From assembly GCF_018688495.1 (NCBI RefSeq), contig NZ_CP061320.1, forward strand, positions 1,026,586 through 1,090,585: a stretch of 64,000 bases of DNA, read 5' to 3'. The position numbers and the translations under genes were made by a program. Source of the stretch: Polynucleobacter sp. Adler-ghost (lineage in GTDB: Bacteria > Pseudomonadota > Gammaproteobacteria > Burkholderiales > Burkholderiaceae). Every line of letters starts with the position of its first letter. Within the stretch, counting starts at the first letter, position 1. The notes under the pieces were generated by a model. It did not search any database, had not been told where the DNA came from, and saw only the letters and a list, made by a program, of their open reading frames with translations. Shown here in pieces: positions 1-9,038 of the stretch.

Positions 1-146
1 TAACTAAGCATCAGATCAAAATGCCAGCATTAGCAATGCCCGTGCGTTACGCTTTATTTGCTACTACACAGACGCCAGCCATTGATTCTGTCTTGTTGGT
101 TATGGGCAAGAATGAGGCGATAGCAAGGCTTTCCAAGGTTGTCTAA
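1..146 (+). CDS. gltX: Glutamyl-tRNA synthetase, C-terminal end only (partial)
   Basis: Only the last 47 codons are present, read in the frame beginning at base 3 and ending with TAA at 144-146. The residues KMPALAMPVRYALF, then TQTPAIDSVL and a final arginine-rich helix, match the anticodon-binding C-terminus of bacterial GltX, which attaches glutamate to tRNA-Glu. A tRNA-Glu gene lies about 200 bases downstream, which fits. The upstream part is outside the window, so the catalytic HIGH and KMSKS motifs cannot be checked. Confidence 0.88.
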   Translation, partial: TKHQIKMPALAMPVRYALFATTQTPAIDSVLLVMGKNEAIARLSKVV

Positions 147-154
147 ACCAGAAC

Positions 155-184
155 TTGCCCCCCCTTATAAAAATAGGCTAAAAT
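155..184 (+). promoter_or_regulatory. Candidate sigma70 promoter for the tRNA cluster
   Basis: TTGCCC at 155-160 and TAAAAT at 179-184 are separated by 18 bases, in the gap between gltX and the first tRNA. Transcription would begin near 190, about 38 bases before tRNA-Ala. The -10 matches consensus at five of six positions and the -35 at four. This is the only good hexamer pair I see in the gap; no start site is proven. Confidence 0.5.
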
Positions 185-227
185 CTTGGATTGTTTTGAG
201 TGTCTTGTAGAGTTTCAACGAGATTAC

Positions 228-303
<76 letters not shown>

Positions 304-343
304 AGCATTTAGAATGACAGCATTAGTTTGAGTAGTAGTCCAG

Positions 344-419
344 GTCCCCATCGTCTAGAGGCCTAGGACATCACCCTTTCACGGTGAGTACGGGGGTTCG
401 AATCCCCCTGGGGACGCCA
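344..419 (+). tRNA. tRNA-Glu (anticodon TTC)
   Basis: A complete 76-nt cloverleaf with encoded CCA. The acceptor stem GTCCCCA pairs with TGGGGAC, the anticodon stem is TCACC/GGTGA, and the loop CTTTCAC gives anticodon TTC at 378-380. It lies 40 bases after tRNA-Ala and just downstream of the gene for its own charging enzyme, gltX. Confidence 0.98.
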
Positions 420-476
420 AAATTTTTGGCTAGTTGTGAGTTGTAAGAAGTGACACAAGTAGCATGCGATGTAATT

Positions 477-553
477 GGAGCGGTAGTTCAGTTGGTTAGA
501 ATATCGGCCTGTCACGCCGAGGGTCGCGGGTTCGAGTCCCGTCCGCTCCGCCA
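477..553 (+). tRNA. tRNA-Asp (anticodon GTC)
   Basis: A complete 77-nt cloverleaf with encoded CCA. The acceptor stem GGAGCGG pairs with CCGCTCC, the anticodon stem is TCGGC/GCCGA, and the anticodon GTC is at 511-513. It is the last tRNA of the cluster, 10 bases before a strong terminator hairpin. Confidence 0.98.
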
Positions 554-562
554 AGTTTGTTT

Positions 563-590
563 AAAAAGCCCCTGCATAAGGGGCTTTTTT
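563..590 (+). terminator. Intrinsic terminator of the tRNA cluster
   Basis: The inverted repeat AAAAAGCCCC / GGGGCTTTTT has a 7-base loop and the T run extends to 590. It directly follows tRNA-Asp. The A-rich left arm could also end transcripts from the minus-strand protease gene, whose stop codon is at 610, so it may work in both directions. Confidence 0.9.
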
Positions 591-609
591 CATTTCTACA
601 GAATCTTTT

Positions 610-1434
610 TTAAAGCTTTTTCGTGGGCGGCGGTTTTGGTGCCACTTTATACAACGGCTCAACCGCCGGCATTAGTGCGGTTAGTTGCTCGATTCTGGTT
701 TCACCAGAAGGGTGGGTGGATAAGAATTCTGGAGAACTTTTTCCTTTTGTGGCTTTCAACATTTTTTGCCAAACACTAATTGCACCCATGGGGTTATATC
801 CCGCTCTTGCTGCAAGCTCTAATCCAATTGCATCTGCTTCCGACTCATTCTCTCTTGAGTTTGGTAAAACAATTGCGTATTGAGCAACTTGGTTTGCAGC
901 GCTCACTGCAGAACCATAAGGTCCTGCTACGGCCATCGCAATATTCACCAATACGTTTTGTGCAGTCGCTTGTGATACGCGCTCCCGACCATGCTCTCTT
1001 AGGGCATGCGCAATTTCATGCCCCATGATGGCTGCAATTTCATCATCATTTAGATTGAGTTGCTCAATAATTCCGGTGTAGAAAGTGATCTTTCCGCCGG
1101 GTGCACAGGTAGCATTCAGTATGGGAGCATCGATTAGGGTTAGTCGCCAATCCCATTGCTTGGTGTCATCTCGAAATGCCTCGGTCTGAGGAATTAGTCT
1201 ATTTGCAATGAACTTCAATCGATCATAGGCTGGCCCAGAAGTGACCAGTATATTTTTCTCTTTTGCTTTTTGATTCTGCTCGTTATAACTCACTGCAGAA
1301 AGACGATTGACCTCTTCAGAAGAAGCCATCATAAATTGAGATCGATTCACGCCAACCGCTCCCGAGCGCGTAGTGCTGGCGCATGCCGAGAGTAAAGCAA
1401 CTAGCGCAAGGATCCCAAAGGTGCGAATGCTCAA
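610..1434 (-). CDS. M48 family metalloprotease, predicted lipoprotein
   Basis: This is a 274-residue zinc metallopeptidase of the M48 family, the group containing E. coli LoiP and YcaL. The N-terminus is a lipoprotein signal with lipobox LSAC (Cys18), so the mature protein should be membrane-anchored in the envelope. The zinc motif HEIAH is at 139-143 and the third ligand lies in a downstream ESEAD motif. The family degrades damaged or misassembled envelope proteins; the exact substrate is not readable from sequence. It is followed on the same strand by nothing but the tRNA terminator, and preceded 39 bases upstream by an unknown secreted protein. Confidence 0.9.
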   Translation of the reverse strand: MSIRTFGILALVALLSACASTTRSGAVGVNRSQFMMASSEEVNRLSAVSYNEQNQKAKEKNILVTSGPAYDRLKFIANRLIPQTEAFRDDTKQWDWRLTLIDAPILNATCAPGGKITFYTGIIEQLNLNDDEIAAIMGHEIAHALREHGRERVSQATAQNVLVNIAMAVAGPYGSAVSAANQVAQYAIVLPNSRENESEADAIGLELAARAGYNPMGAISVWQKMLKATKGKSSPEFLSTHPSGETRIEQLTALMPAVEPLYKVAPKPPPTKKL

Positions 1435-1473
1435 ATGAAATCCTTGCTGTTAATAGGCACTCTATTCTTTAAA

Positions 1474-2070
1474 TTACTTCTTCTTTGGAGGCGTTATGGA
1501 TGCAGCCATCGCATCAAAGTAGATGACTCGAACCTGTTCACCAACATTGACATCCGCTAAGAGCTGTGGATTCTTCACGGTAACAACGGTAACCTTGCCG
1601 CTAGGACCTTTAACCGAGACCAATTTCTTAGCGCGATCTACGGCTACGATATCGGCAATGATAGTAGTGGTGTTTGTAATGGTACGAGTTGGTTTTTCGC
1701 CCGGCTTAGATGCTACTTCTGATGAGGTCTCCACTTTGCTGCGAATACCATCGCTTTTAGTCTTAATCAATTCAATTGCAACGGCAAGCTCATAGGTCAC
1801 ATTGAGTCGGTCACCCACTTTTATCTGATCAAAGCTCTTAATTTCAGGGCCGGCAATGAACTTAGATTCGCCTTCATTGTTTTTAAAGAAAATCGTACGT
1901 GTTTTCTTATCGATCTTCGTAACAGTACCTTCGTACAATTGAAAAATGTTGTCAGTAACTGCTGCGTCCACCACTACTGCATTTGCAGCTGGCATTTGTG
2001 CCATTACCAATCCTGTACCTGCCAACAATGTGGCGACTACGAGAGTAATCTGGGCGAATTTGATTTTCAT
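1474..2070 (-). CDS. Secreted protein of unknown function
   Basis: A 198-residue protein I do not recognise. Residues 1-24 form a Sec signal peptide ending near VMAQ. The mature part reads as small beta-strand units around two similar stretches: one with EGTVTKIDKKTRTIFFKN and one with ADIVAVDRAKKLVSVKG, each followed by a VGDRL/VGEQV turn. That pattern suggests a tandem OB- or barrel-like fold in the periplasm. The C-terminus is lysine-rich. The start has a good AAGGAAAG ribosome site, overlapping a 12-bp perfect palindrome CTTAATATTAAG at 2078-2089. It may be co-transcribed with the M48 protease. No function is assigned. Confidence 0.8.
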   Translation of the reverse strand: MKIKFAQITLVVATLLAGTGLVMAQMPAANAVVVDAAVTDNIFQLYEGTVTKIDKKTRTIFFKNNEGESKFIAGPEIKSFDQIKVGDRLNVTYELAVAIELIKTKSDGIRSKVETSSEVASKPGEKPTRTITNTTTIIADIVAVDRAKKLVSVKGPSGKVTVVTVKNPQLLADVNVGEQVRVIYFDAMAASITPPKKK

Positions 2071-2169
2071 AACTTTCCTTAATATTAAGTATCTATAGTG
2101 ATATTAGCGTATTTCAATTGCCAAATTCTGTTGGTAAGACCACGGATGAATTACCTAAGAGCGCTTCGC

Positions 2170-3075
2170 TTAAAGCCGCTCCCACCAGTTGCCAGAAAAG
2201 TGGCATTGCAACCAGTCAATGCACTGACTCACCTTGCCCGGCACCAAACGAGGTGACGAAAACACCGCGTGAATTTCTTGGGAAGGTAGACTCCAATCAG
2301 TCAATATCGGCTGTAAGGTGCCCTTGTTAATAGAGTGATAAGCAACGTACCAAGGAATGGTAGCCAAACCCATGTTACCGATGGTTGCGGCTAGCAATGC
2401 AGATAAGTTATTGGAATACAGGGGGCCTTTGACGGGTATGGAGATGGTCTCGCCATCACCACCACTAAAGTGCCAGCGGTGATTATCTTGAACTGAGCTA
2501 TAGATTAAGGCCTGATGTCCCGCCAAATCCTCTGGATGATTTGGGGTTCCGTACTGCCTTAGATAATCTGGGCTGGCTACCAAGACCCAGGGATTTAAGC
2601 CCAAATAGCGTGAGCCCAAAGAGGAGTCTGCGAGGCGACCCATGCGGATCGCAAGATCAACGCCACCTTCAACCAAATTGACATATTGGTCCTCAAGGCT
2701 CAGATGCACCTCTAATTTTGGGTTTTGACTCATAAATTGGAGTACCAGCGGTGTCAAAATACGGCGCCCAAAGGCAACGGAAGAGCTGATAGTCAATTTG
2801 CCCTGCATTTCTCCTTGGAGTAGGGCGGCTAGATTGTCTGCCTCTTCTAGCTCTCTTGAAATAATCTTGCATTTTTCATAGTAAATCTCACCAATTTCCG
2901 TTGGTGTAACCCCTCTTGTGCTGCGATGCAATAAAAGTGAACCAAGCCGCTTTTCTAAAAAGGCAATGTGTTTGGTTGCTGTAGGCTGAGTAATGCCCAG
3001 ACTGGCTGCAGCCTTGCTAAATGAGCCGGTTTCTACGACTCGGACAAAAAGGGCTATTCCCTGAATACGATCCAT
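2170..3075 (-). CDS. LysR-type transcriptional regulator beside glyoxylate genes
   Basis: A 301-residue LysR-family protein. A winged helix-turn-helix occupies about residues 1-60 (SFSKAAASLGITQPTATKHI), followed by the periplasmic-binding-like effector domain. It is transcribed away from gcl, with 128 bases between the two start codons. The usual LysR arrangement makes it the likely regulator of gcl-hyi-glxR and of itself. The gap contains a matching palindromic box. The effector (perhaps glyoxylate, tartronate semialdehyde or glycolate) is not visible from sequence. Confidence 0.9.
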   Translation of the reverse strand: MDRIQGIALFVRVVETGSFSKAAASLGITQPTATKHIAFLEKRLGSLLLHRSTRGVTPTEIGEIYYEKCKIISRELEEADNLAALLQGEMQGKLTISSSVAFGRRILTPLVLQFMSQNPKLEVHLSLEDQYVNLVEGGVDLAIRMGRLADSSLGSRYLGLNPWVLVASPDYLRQYGTPNHPEDLAGHQALIYSSVQDNHRWHFSGGDGETISIPVKGPLYSNNLSALLAATIGNMGLATIPWYVAYHSINKGTLQPILTDWSLPSQEIHAVFSSPRLVPGKVSQCIDWLQCHFSGNWWERL

Positions 3076-3104
3076 TCATGAATTCTAACTGGATTTTCCT
3101 GAGG

Positions 3105-3121
3105 TATTCCATTTTGGAATA
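3105..3121. promoter_or_regulatory. Candidate LysR-type operator between lysR and gcl
   Basis: The 17-base TATTCC-ATTTT-GGAATA is a perfect inverted repeat with 6-bp arms and contains the T-N11-A signature (T3107, A3119) typical of LysR boxes. It sits 30 bases from the lysR start and about 83 bases from the gcl start, where a shared control site would be expected. No other palindrome of this quality occurs in the gap. Confidence 0.6.
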
Positions 3122-3203
3122 GTTCATATGATGGCTAGTGGCATTCTCATTTCGCTCTCAAGTGTTGATGATGTACCCATTCTTAAACAGCGAGGGAAAC
3201 ATC

Positions 3204-4994
3204 ATGGCCAAAATGAAAGCCGCAATGGCAGCAGTGCTTGTAATGGAAAAAGAAGGTATCACCACTGCATTTGGTGTTCCTGGAGCCGCTATTAATCCAC
3301 TCTACGCGCAGTTGCGTGAGCGTCAGTCAATTACCCATATCCTAGCCCGACATGTTGAAGGTGCTTCACACATGGCTGAAGGTTATACAAGAGCTAAAGC
3401 AGGCAACATTGGCGTATGTATTGGTACTTCTGGCCCAGCTGGCACAGACATGATGACAGGCCTATATTCTGCAAGCGCTGACTCAATTCCTATTCTCTGT
3501 ATTACTGGACAAGCTCCACGTGCCCGTCTTTATAAAGAAGATTTTCAGGCTGTTGATATCGAGACAATTTCCAAGCCAGTAACAAAGATGTCTGTAACGG
3601 TTCGTGAGCCAGGTTTAGTGCCACGCGTTTTCCAGCAGGCGTTTCATGTTATGCGTTCAGGCCGCCCCGGACCTGTATTAATTGATTTGCCGATTGATGT
3701 TCAATTAGCTGAAATTGAATTTGATATTGATACGTATGAACCATTGCCAGTATATAAACCAGCAGCTAGCCGCAAGCAGATCGAAAAAGCACTTGAAATG
3801 TTAATGTCGGCTAAAAAGCCATTAATTGTTGCTGGCGGCGGAATTATTAACGCTGATGCAGATGCACTGTTAGTAGAGTTTGCAGAATTGACTGGTATTC
3901 CAGTGATTCCAACCCTCATGGGCTGGGGCACTATTCCGGATGATCACCCGCTCATGGCCGGTATGGTTGGCCTTCAAACCTCGCACCGCTATGGCAATGC
4001 CACTATGTTAGCTAGTGATCTTGTTTTGGGTATTGGTAACCGCTGGGCTAATCGCCATACTGGATCAATTGATGTGTATTGCAAAGATCGCAAGTTTATT
4101 CACGTTGATATTGAGCCAACCCAAATTGGTCGCGTATTTAATCCCGACTACGGCATTGTTTCAGATGCAAAAGCGGCGCTAGAGTTGTTTGTTGAGGTTG
4201 CTAAAGAATGGAAAGCAAAAGGTAAGCTTACCAACTACAGCGAGTGGGTTGAGCGTTGCCAGGAGCGTAAGAGCTTGATGCACCGTAAAACCAACTTTGA
4301 TAATGTGCCCATCAAGCCACAGCGCGTCTATCAAGAAATGAATTCCGTATTTGGTCGTGATACCGTGTATGTATCGACTATTGGCCTATCGCAAATTGCT
4401 GGTGGACAATTCTTGCATGTCTATGGCGCTCGTCAATGGATCAACTGCGGTCAAGCTGGTCCGCTTGGCTGGACAATTCCAGCAGCATTAGGCGTGTTAG
4501 CCTCCGACACAACCAAAACTGTAGTTGGACTTGCTGGTGATTACGACTTCCAATTCTTAATTGAGGAACTGGCAGTTGGCGCACAATTTAACTTGCCATT
4601 AGTGATGGTCTTAGTAAATAACAGTTACCTAGGTTTAATCCGTCAAGCGCAGCGTGGTTTTGAGATGGATTATTGCGTGCAACTAGCTTTTGACAATATC
4701 AATGTGGACGATCAAAACCTGAAGGGCTATGGCGTAGATCACGTTCAAGTCGTTGAAGGACTTGGTTGCAAGGCTATCAGAGTCTCTGATCCGAATAGAA
4801 TCAGTGCTGCATTGATTGAGGCACAAAAGATGGCCAAAGAGCATCGTGTACCAGTAGTGGTGGAGATCATTTTAGAAAAAATCACCAATATTGCGATGGG
4901 TACCGAAATTAATAATGTGAATGAATTTGAAGATATTGATTGCCGTCATCCTGCTGGAACAGAGGGATTGGTGGCGGCCGGCCTTCTAGAGTAA
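3204..4994 (+). CDS. gcl: Glyoxylate carboligase (tartronate-semialdehyde synthase)
   Basis: A 596-residue thiamine-diphosphate enzyme that condenses two glyoxylates into tartronate semialdehyde and CO2. The length is close to E. coli Gcl (593). Motif [10 protein letters not shown] is at 23-32. Val51 stands where most ThDP enzymes have a catalytic glutamate, a hallmark of Gcl. The ThDP motif runs from G445-D446 to the NN near 474. The frame is open 22 codons further upstream, but the ATG at 3204 is preferred because MAKMKA matches the family N-terminus and a GAGGGA ribosome site precedes it. It heads gcl-hyi-glxR. Confidence 0.96.
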   Translation: MAKMKAAMAAVLVMEKEGITTAFGVPGAAINPLYAQLRERQSITHILARHVEGASHMAEGYTRAKAGNIGVCIGTSGPAGTDMMTGLYSASADSIPILCITGQAPRARLYKEDFQAVDIETISKPVTKMSVTVREPGLVPRVFQQAFHVMRSGRPGPVLIDLPIDVQLAEIEFDIDTYEPLPVYKPAASRKQIEKALEMLMSAKKPLIVAGGGIINADADALLVEFAELTGIPVIPTLMGWGTIPDDHPLMAGMVGLQTSHRYGNATMLASDLVLGIGNRWANRHTGSIDVYCKDRKFIHVDIEPTQIGRVFNPDYGIVSDAKAALELFVEVAKEWKAKGKLTNYSEWVERCQERKSLMHRKTNFDNVPIKPQRVYQEMNSVFGRDTVYVSTIGLSQIAGGQFLHVYGARQWINCGQAGPLGWTIPAALGVLASDTTKTVVGLAGDYDFQFLIEELAVGAQFNLPLVMVLVNNSYLGLIRQAQRGFEMDYCVQLAFDNINVDDQNLKGYGVDHVQVVEGLGCKAIRVSDPNRISAALIEAQKMAKEHRVPVVVEIILEKITNIAMGTEINNVNEFEDIDCRHPAGTEGLVAAGLLE

Positions 4995-5056
4995 TCGGTT
5001 CATCGCCCTGAATTTACCCATGTATCATCCAATTTGATTGTTATTAAGGAATAGGA

Positions 5057-5836
5057 ATGCCCAAGTTTGCAGCTAACCTCACCATGTTGTTTAATGAAAA
5101 ACCATTTTTGGAGCGTTTTGCGCTAGCCAAGATTGGAGGTTTCAAAGCAGTTGAGTTTCTATTTCCTTATGCTTTTGAAGCTAGCGAAATCAAATCCGCT
5201 CTTGATAACAATGCCTTAAAGCTGGTATTGCACAACTTGCCAGCTGGAGATTGGGATGCAGGGGAGAGGGGTATCGCATGTCACCCAGACCGTGTTCCTG
5301 AGTTTCGCTCCGGAGTTGCGAAGGCAATTGAGTACGCCAGCATTTTGGGCGTACCTCAACTCAATTGTTTAGCAGGAAAGACCCCCGAGGGTGTTGATCC
5401 GGCTTTGGTTCATGACACCTTTGTCAGCAATTTGCAGTTTGCTGCTGCTGAACTAAAAAAGTCGGGATTAAAACTGTTGATTGAGCCAATCAATACTTTT
5501 GACATCCCCGGTTTCTATCTTTCTAAAACTGCCCAAGGAATTGCAATACTCGATGCCGTTGCTGCTGATAATGCATTTTTGCAATACGACATTTACCATG
5601 CCCAGCGCATGGAGGGTGAGCTAGCGAATACGATTCAAAAATACTTTGATCGAATCGCGCATATTCAGTTGGCGGATAATCCAGGTCGTAATGAACCTGG
5701 TACTGGAGAAATAAACTACAGCTACTTATTTGATTTGTTAACTCGTCTTGGTTACAAGGGGTACATCGGTTGCGAGTACAAGCCTTTGAAAACAACTGAG
5801 GCCGGCCTACATTGGATGGGTCAATACGAGCAGTAA
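5057..5836 (+). CDS. hyi: Hydroxypyruvate isomerase
   Basis: A 259-residue TIM-barrel protein of the xylose-isomerase-like superfamily, nearly the same length as E. coli Hyi. It interconverts tartronate semialdehyde and hydroxypyruvate. Visible family features are EPINTFDIPGFYL with its metal-ligand glutamate, YDIYHAQRMEG, and the C-terminal GCEYKP. A clean AAGGA ribosome site precedes the ATG. It lies 62 bases after gcl and 50 before glxR in the same operon. Confidence 0.95.
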   Translation: MPKFAANLTMLFNEKPFLERFALAKIGGFKAVEFLFPYAFEASEIKSALDNNALKLVLHNLPAGDWDAGERGIACHPDRVPEFRSGVAKAIEYASILGVPQLNCLAGKTPEGVDPALVHDTFVSNLQFAAAELKKSGLKLLIEPINTFDIPGFYLSKTAQGIAILDAVAADNAFLQYDIYHAQRMEGELANTIQKYFDRIAHIQLADNPGRNEPGTGEINYSYLFDLLTRLGYKGYIGCEYKPLKTTEAGLHWMGQYEQ

Positions 5837-5886
5837 TATCAGTTGAGCTGTATATCAATAAATCAATCACAATTTGGGAATGAACG

Positions 5887-6783
5887 ATGAGTAAGTTAAA
5901 ACTAGGCTTTGTGGGTTTAGGCATTATGGGCGCGCCAATGGCAGGACATTTGGTCGCAGCTGGTCATGAGCTTTTTATCAATACCCGCAGTAAAGTTCCA
6001 GATGAGTTAGCTAATACTGCTGCCGTTCTCTGCGCAACTCCAGCAGAAGTTGCGACTAAGGCAGACATCATCATTACGATGGTTCCAGATACTCCTGATG
6101 TAGAAAAAGTTCTTTTTGGAGAGAGCGGTATTGCTTCAGGTCTTAGCAAAGGCAAGATTGTTGTTGATATGAGTTCAATCTCTCCGATTGCTACTAAAGA
6201 CTTTGCGAAGCGCATCAATGATCTAGGTTGTGAATATTTAGATGCGCCTGTATCTGGTGGCCAATTGGGCGCAAAGGGTGCAAGCCTAACCATCATGGTT
6301 GGCGGCAAGCAATCATGCTTTGACAAAGTCAAGCCTGTCTTTGATTTGATGGGAAAAAACATAACCTTAGTTGGTGACAATGGTGCTGGGCAAGTTACTA
6401 AGGTTGCCAATCAAATTATTGTGGCCTTAAATATTGAAGCGGTTGCAGAGGCCCTAGTGTTCGCCTCCAAGGCAGGTGCCGATCCAGCAAAAGTTAGACA
6501 GGCATTAATGGGTGGCTTTGCCAGCTCAAAAATACTTGAAGTTCATGGTGAACGCATGATTAATCGCACCTTTGATCCTGGCTTTAGGATTGAGCTTCAC
6601 CAGAAGGATTTAAGTTTGGCTCTGAGCAGCGCTAAGGCTTTAGGTGTCAGTTTGCCTAATACAGCTAGCGCACAAGAATTATTTAATTCCTGTGCAGCGC
6701 ACGGTGGAAAATCGTGGGATCATTCTGCTATGGTCAAAGCATTAGAAAAAATGGCTAATTTTGAAATAGGTCAAAAAAGCTAG
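5887..6783 (+). CDS. glxR: 2-hydroxy-3-oxopropionate (tartronate semialdehyde) reductase
   Basis: A 298-residue beta-hydroxyacid dehydrogenase that reduces tartronate semialdehyde to D-glycerate using NAD(P)H. The Rossmann motif GxGxxG is at 10-15, the substrate-binding DAPVSGG loop near 119-125, and the catalytic lysine is K172 in GQVTKVANQ. It completes the glycerate route started by gcl. No glycerate kinase follows, so phosphorylation of glycerate must be encoded elsewhere. Confidence 0.93.
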   Translation: MSKLKLGFVGLGIMGAPMAGHLVAAGHELFINTRSKVPDELANTAAVLCATPAEVATKADIIITMVPDTPDVEKVLFGESGIASGLSKGKIVVDMSSISPIATKDFAKRINDLGCEYLDAPVSGGQLGAKGASLTIMVGGKQSCFDKVKPVFDLMGKNITLVGDNGAGQVTKVANQIIVALNIEAVAEALVFASKAGADPAKVRQALMGGFASSKILEVHGERMINRTFDPGFRIELHQKDLSLALSSAKALGVSLPNTASAQELFNSCAAHGGKSWDHSAMVKALEKMANFEIGQKS

Positions 6784-6793
6784 AGGAAGAAGT

Positions 6794-7381
6794 ATGGCAG
6801 TAACCCTGGTTGTTTATTTGCATGGCTTTCGGTCTTCACCAAACTCAACTAAAGCAGTAATGACTGGGGAGGCGGTGAGGGCGCTTTCATCGAAAGACTA
6901 TGCTTACGAGTGGTATTGCCCTCAATTGCTGGCATCTCCAAAAGCGAGTTTGGAGATGGTGGTCAAGCATATTGATCAAGCTAAAGTTGATCGCATAGTG
7001 ATTGTCGGATCCTCCTTGGGCGGTTTTTACACTAACTACCTTGCAGAAAAATATCAATGCAAAGGCGTCGCCCTCAATCCTGCTGTATATGCCGCTAGAG
7101 AATTAGAGCCCCATGTTGGCATGATGACTGCTTACGATAGTGATGAGCCATTTGATTTCAAGGCTGAGTACATCGATGAATTGCGTGCTTTACAGATAGA
7201 CTCAATTACTGACCCAAAGCGTTATTTTTTGATTGCCGCAAAAGGCGATGAGCTTTTGGATTGGAAAGAAATGGCCTCTTTTTATCCCGGCGCTAAACAG
7301 CTTATCCTCGAAGGTGGCGATCACGGAATTTCTGACTATGCCAACCATCTACCTGCAGTAATCGACTTTATCAAGCATTAA
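6794..7381 (+). CDS. YqiA/YcfP-like alpha/beta-fold esterase
   Basis: A 195-residue alpha/beta-hydrolase of the YqiA/YcfP type. The oxyanion region HGFRSSPNS is near residues 10-18, the nucleophile elbow GSSLG centres on Ser74, and the acidic and histidine members lie near the C-terminus (GDHGISD). E. coli YqiA cleaves palmitoyl-CoA and short esters; the natural substrate here is unknown. It starts 10 bases after glxR behind an AGGAAG ribosome site and may be read from the gcl operon. Confidence 0.88.
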   Translation: MAVTLVVYLHGFRSSPNSTKAVMTGEAVRALSSKDYAYEWYCPQLLASPKASLEMVVKHIDQAKVDRIVIVGSSLGGFYTNYLAEKYQCKGVALNPAVYAARELEPHVGMMTAYDSDEPFDFKAEYIDELRALQIDSITDPKRYFLIAAKGDELLDWKEMASFYPGAKQLILEGGDHGISDYANHLPAVIDFIKH

Positions 7382-7388
7382 TGTCTTG

Positions 7389-8390
7389 ATGGATGCAAGC
7401 AGCTATCAACTTCAATTTGTGCCAAAAAAATCCCTGTGGATTCTGGCTGCTGCAATTTTTCTATCAATTCTTGGCCACCTCATTTTATTTTTTGGGATTC
7501 CATTCTTCTCTTTTGCTAGTGCGCCCCCCATTGCTGAAGATCTCATCATCAAAACAGAGCTTCGAGTTGAGCCGCCAAAAAAAATACAGCTGACTACAGC
7601 ACCAAAGAAAAAAGCGTCACCCAAGCAAACTAGCGCCGTATCAGCTGACCCTTTAAGAGATCAGCGTAAAGTGGAGCAGGGCGCATTAGGCAATCAGTCT
7701 GGGCAAGCCTTTCGCCTTCCTGAATCTGGCACTTATTATTTTGATGCCTATGTCGATGGGCAACTCATTCAAGCTGCTCAACTGGACTGGATTACGGAGG
7801 GTAATAACTACCGTTTGTATATCAACATACCTTACGCCATCGTCGGCCCTTTTATTTTTGAGTCCAGAGGCTCTGTCGACGCCTATGGCATAGCACCATC
7901 TATTTATTGGACTCAGCGGGGTACAAAACCACCGCGCTATTCTCGCTTTGATCGTGATCAGAGTGGAGCAGGGAAGATGTACTTCTCTGAAAAGCCTGAG
8001 TTCACACCAGATCTACTACCAGGAACTCAAGATCGATTTAGCCTACTTTTTCAACTAGCCTCCCTACTCAATGGTAGCGACAAGATTGATGAGGCCGGCA
8101 GTATCCGAAGTATTCCTGTCGTGGACTATGACACTCTTGAGATGTGGCAATTTAAAAGTTATGGCGAGAAAGAATCAGAAGATATTCCTAGCCTTGGTAA
8201 GGGGGTTAATCGCCATTACGCTTTGATGCAACGCGAAAGTAGTCCTTACAAGCGTCAGGTCGATATATGGCTGGCAAGAGACCTAGATTGGCTACCTGGA
8301 AGAATGCGTTCTCTAGAATCCAATGGACGGATATTAGAGCTCGTATTTAAGCAAAGGGCTCCCATTGATAAATCCAAGCTAGTTAATTAA
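7389..8390 (+). CDS. DUF3108 domain protein with one N-terminal membrane segment
   Basis: A protein of 333 residues with a hydrophobic anchor near residues 12-35, a lysine- and proline-rich linker, and a large extracytoplasmic DUF3108 domain (begins near GTYYFDAYVDG). Family members are uncharacterised envelope proteins. The ATG at 7389 was chosen; a TTG lies one codon earlier. It begins 7 bases after yqiA, so the two are probably co-transcribed, ending at the hairpin at 8426-8452. Confidence 0.8.
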   Translation: MDASSYQLQFVPKKSLWILAAAIFLSILGHLILFFGIPFFSFASAPPIAEDLIIKTELRVEPPKKIQLTTAPKKKASPKQTSAVSADPLRDQRKVEQGALGNQSGQAFRLPESGTYYFDAYVDGQLIQAAQLDWITEGNNYRLYINIPYAIVGPFIFESRGSVDAYGIAPSIYWTQRGTKPPRYSRFDRDQSGAGKMYFSEKPEFTPDLLPGTQDRFSLLFQLASLLNGSDKIDEAGSIRSIPVVDYDTLEMWQFKSYGEKESEDIPSLGKGVNRHYALMQRESSPYKRQVDIWLARDLDWLPGRMRSLESNGRILELVFKQRAPIDKSKLVN

Positions 8391-8423
8391 GCTTAGGGGC
8401 AGCTACAACCACATCAATTCAAT

Positions 8424-8963
8424 TTAAAACCCTGAGCCTGATCTAGGGTTTTGATTTGATCTTCCCAATAAAGCGCCCATCATGGTGTAGAGCGCAGCTC
8501 CAGACATCGATACAGCAAAGATTCCGGAGAAGGAAATAATAATGGGGAGAATCCTCCAGCGCTCAGTAAGAACATATTCACCATAGCCAACAGTCGTGTA
8601 CATCTCGCCGGCAAAATACAAGGTTTGCAAATTGGTTGGGAATACCTGTAATCCCAAACAAATATAGGCCCAGGCAATAATTTCAAGCAGGTGAATAGCA
8701 ATAATCAATAAGATTGCAAAGAAATAGGATACAAAGTTCGCACCGTAGACCCGTTTATTTTCGAGTTTTTGGTCAATCCAATGAAAAATACCCGCGATTG
8801 ATAAAACGCTTAAGCCATGGAATGCCAGCATCAAACACGTGAGAAATAACAGAACCCAAATATCGCTATCGCCCATATCCGCATTAATTTCAGCAAAGAG
8901 CGTGCTGAAGCTGGGGAGGGAGTGTAGGCCAGGAAGCCTTTCTAACAAGCTAGTCAAAGTCAT
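8424..8963 (-). CDS. Small two-transmembrane potassium-channel-like protein
   Basis: A 179-residue membrane protein with hydrophobic segments at about 35-60, 78-105 and 138-165. The selectivity-filter motif TTVGYG is at 123-128, placed before the last transmembrane helix as in Ion_trans_2 pores. There is no cytosolic regulatory domain (no RCK or cyclic-nucleotide domain); the C-terminus ends about 12 residues after the last helix. Selectivity for K+ is inferred from the filter. The gene stands alone, facing the DUF3108 gene. Confidence 0.82.
   Translation of the reverse strand: MTLTSLLERLPGLHSLPSFSTLFAEINADMGDSDIWVLLFLTCLMLAFHGLSVLSIAGIFHWIDQKLENKRVYGANFVSYFFAILLIIAIHLLEIIAWAYICLGLQVFPTNLQTLYFAGEMYTTVGYGEYVLTERWRILPIIISFSGIFAVSMSGAALYTMMGALLGRSNQNPRSGSGF
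8426..8452 (+). terminator. Candidate terminator between convergent genes
   Basis: AAAACCCT at 8426-8433 and AGGGTTTT at 8445-8452 form an 8-bp stem with an 11-base loop, just after the DUF3108 stop. The downstream tract TTTTGATTTG is only moderately T-rich. The hairpin overlaps the last codons of the convergent channel gene. Confidence 0.5.
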
Positions 8964-9038
8964 TGATGCTATCCGTTAAATCCAGTTAGATTTCTTATTT
9001 GACATAATAATGATTATACGCAGTATTAGATATATCAA

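Noticed and set aside
3138..3203. Upstream start for gcl adding 22 residues
   Set aside because: The family N-terminus MAKMK begins at 3204 with a ribosome site just before it; the added region is probably promoter and leader.
9004..9017. Fur-box-like ATAAT-AATG-ATTAT
   Set aside because: Only a short AT-rich symmetry. It lacks the full 19-bp GATAATGATAATCATTATC pattern and no iron gene is near.
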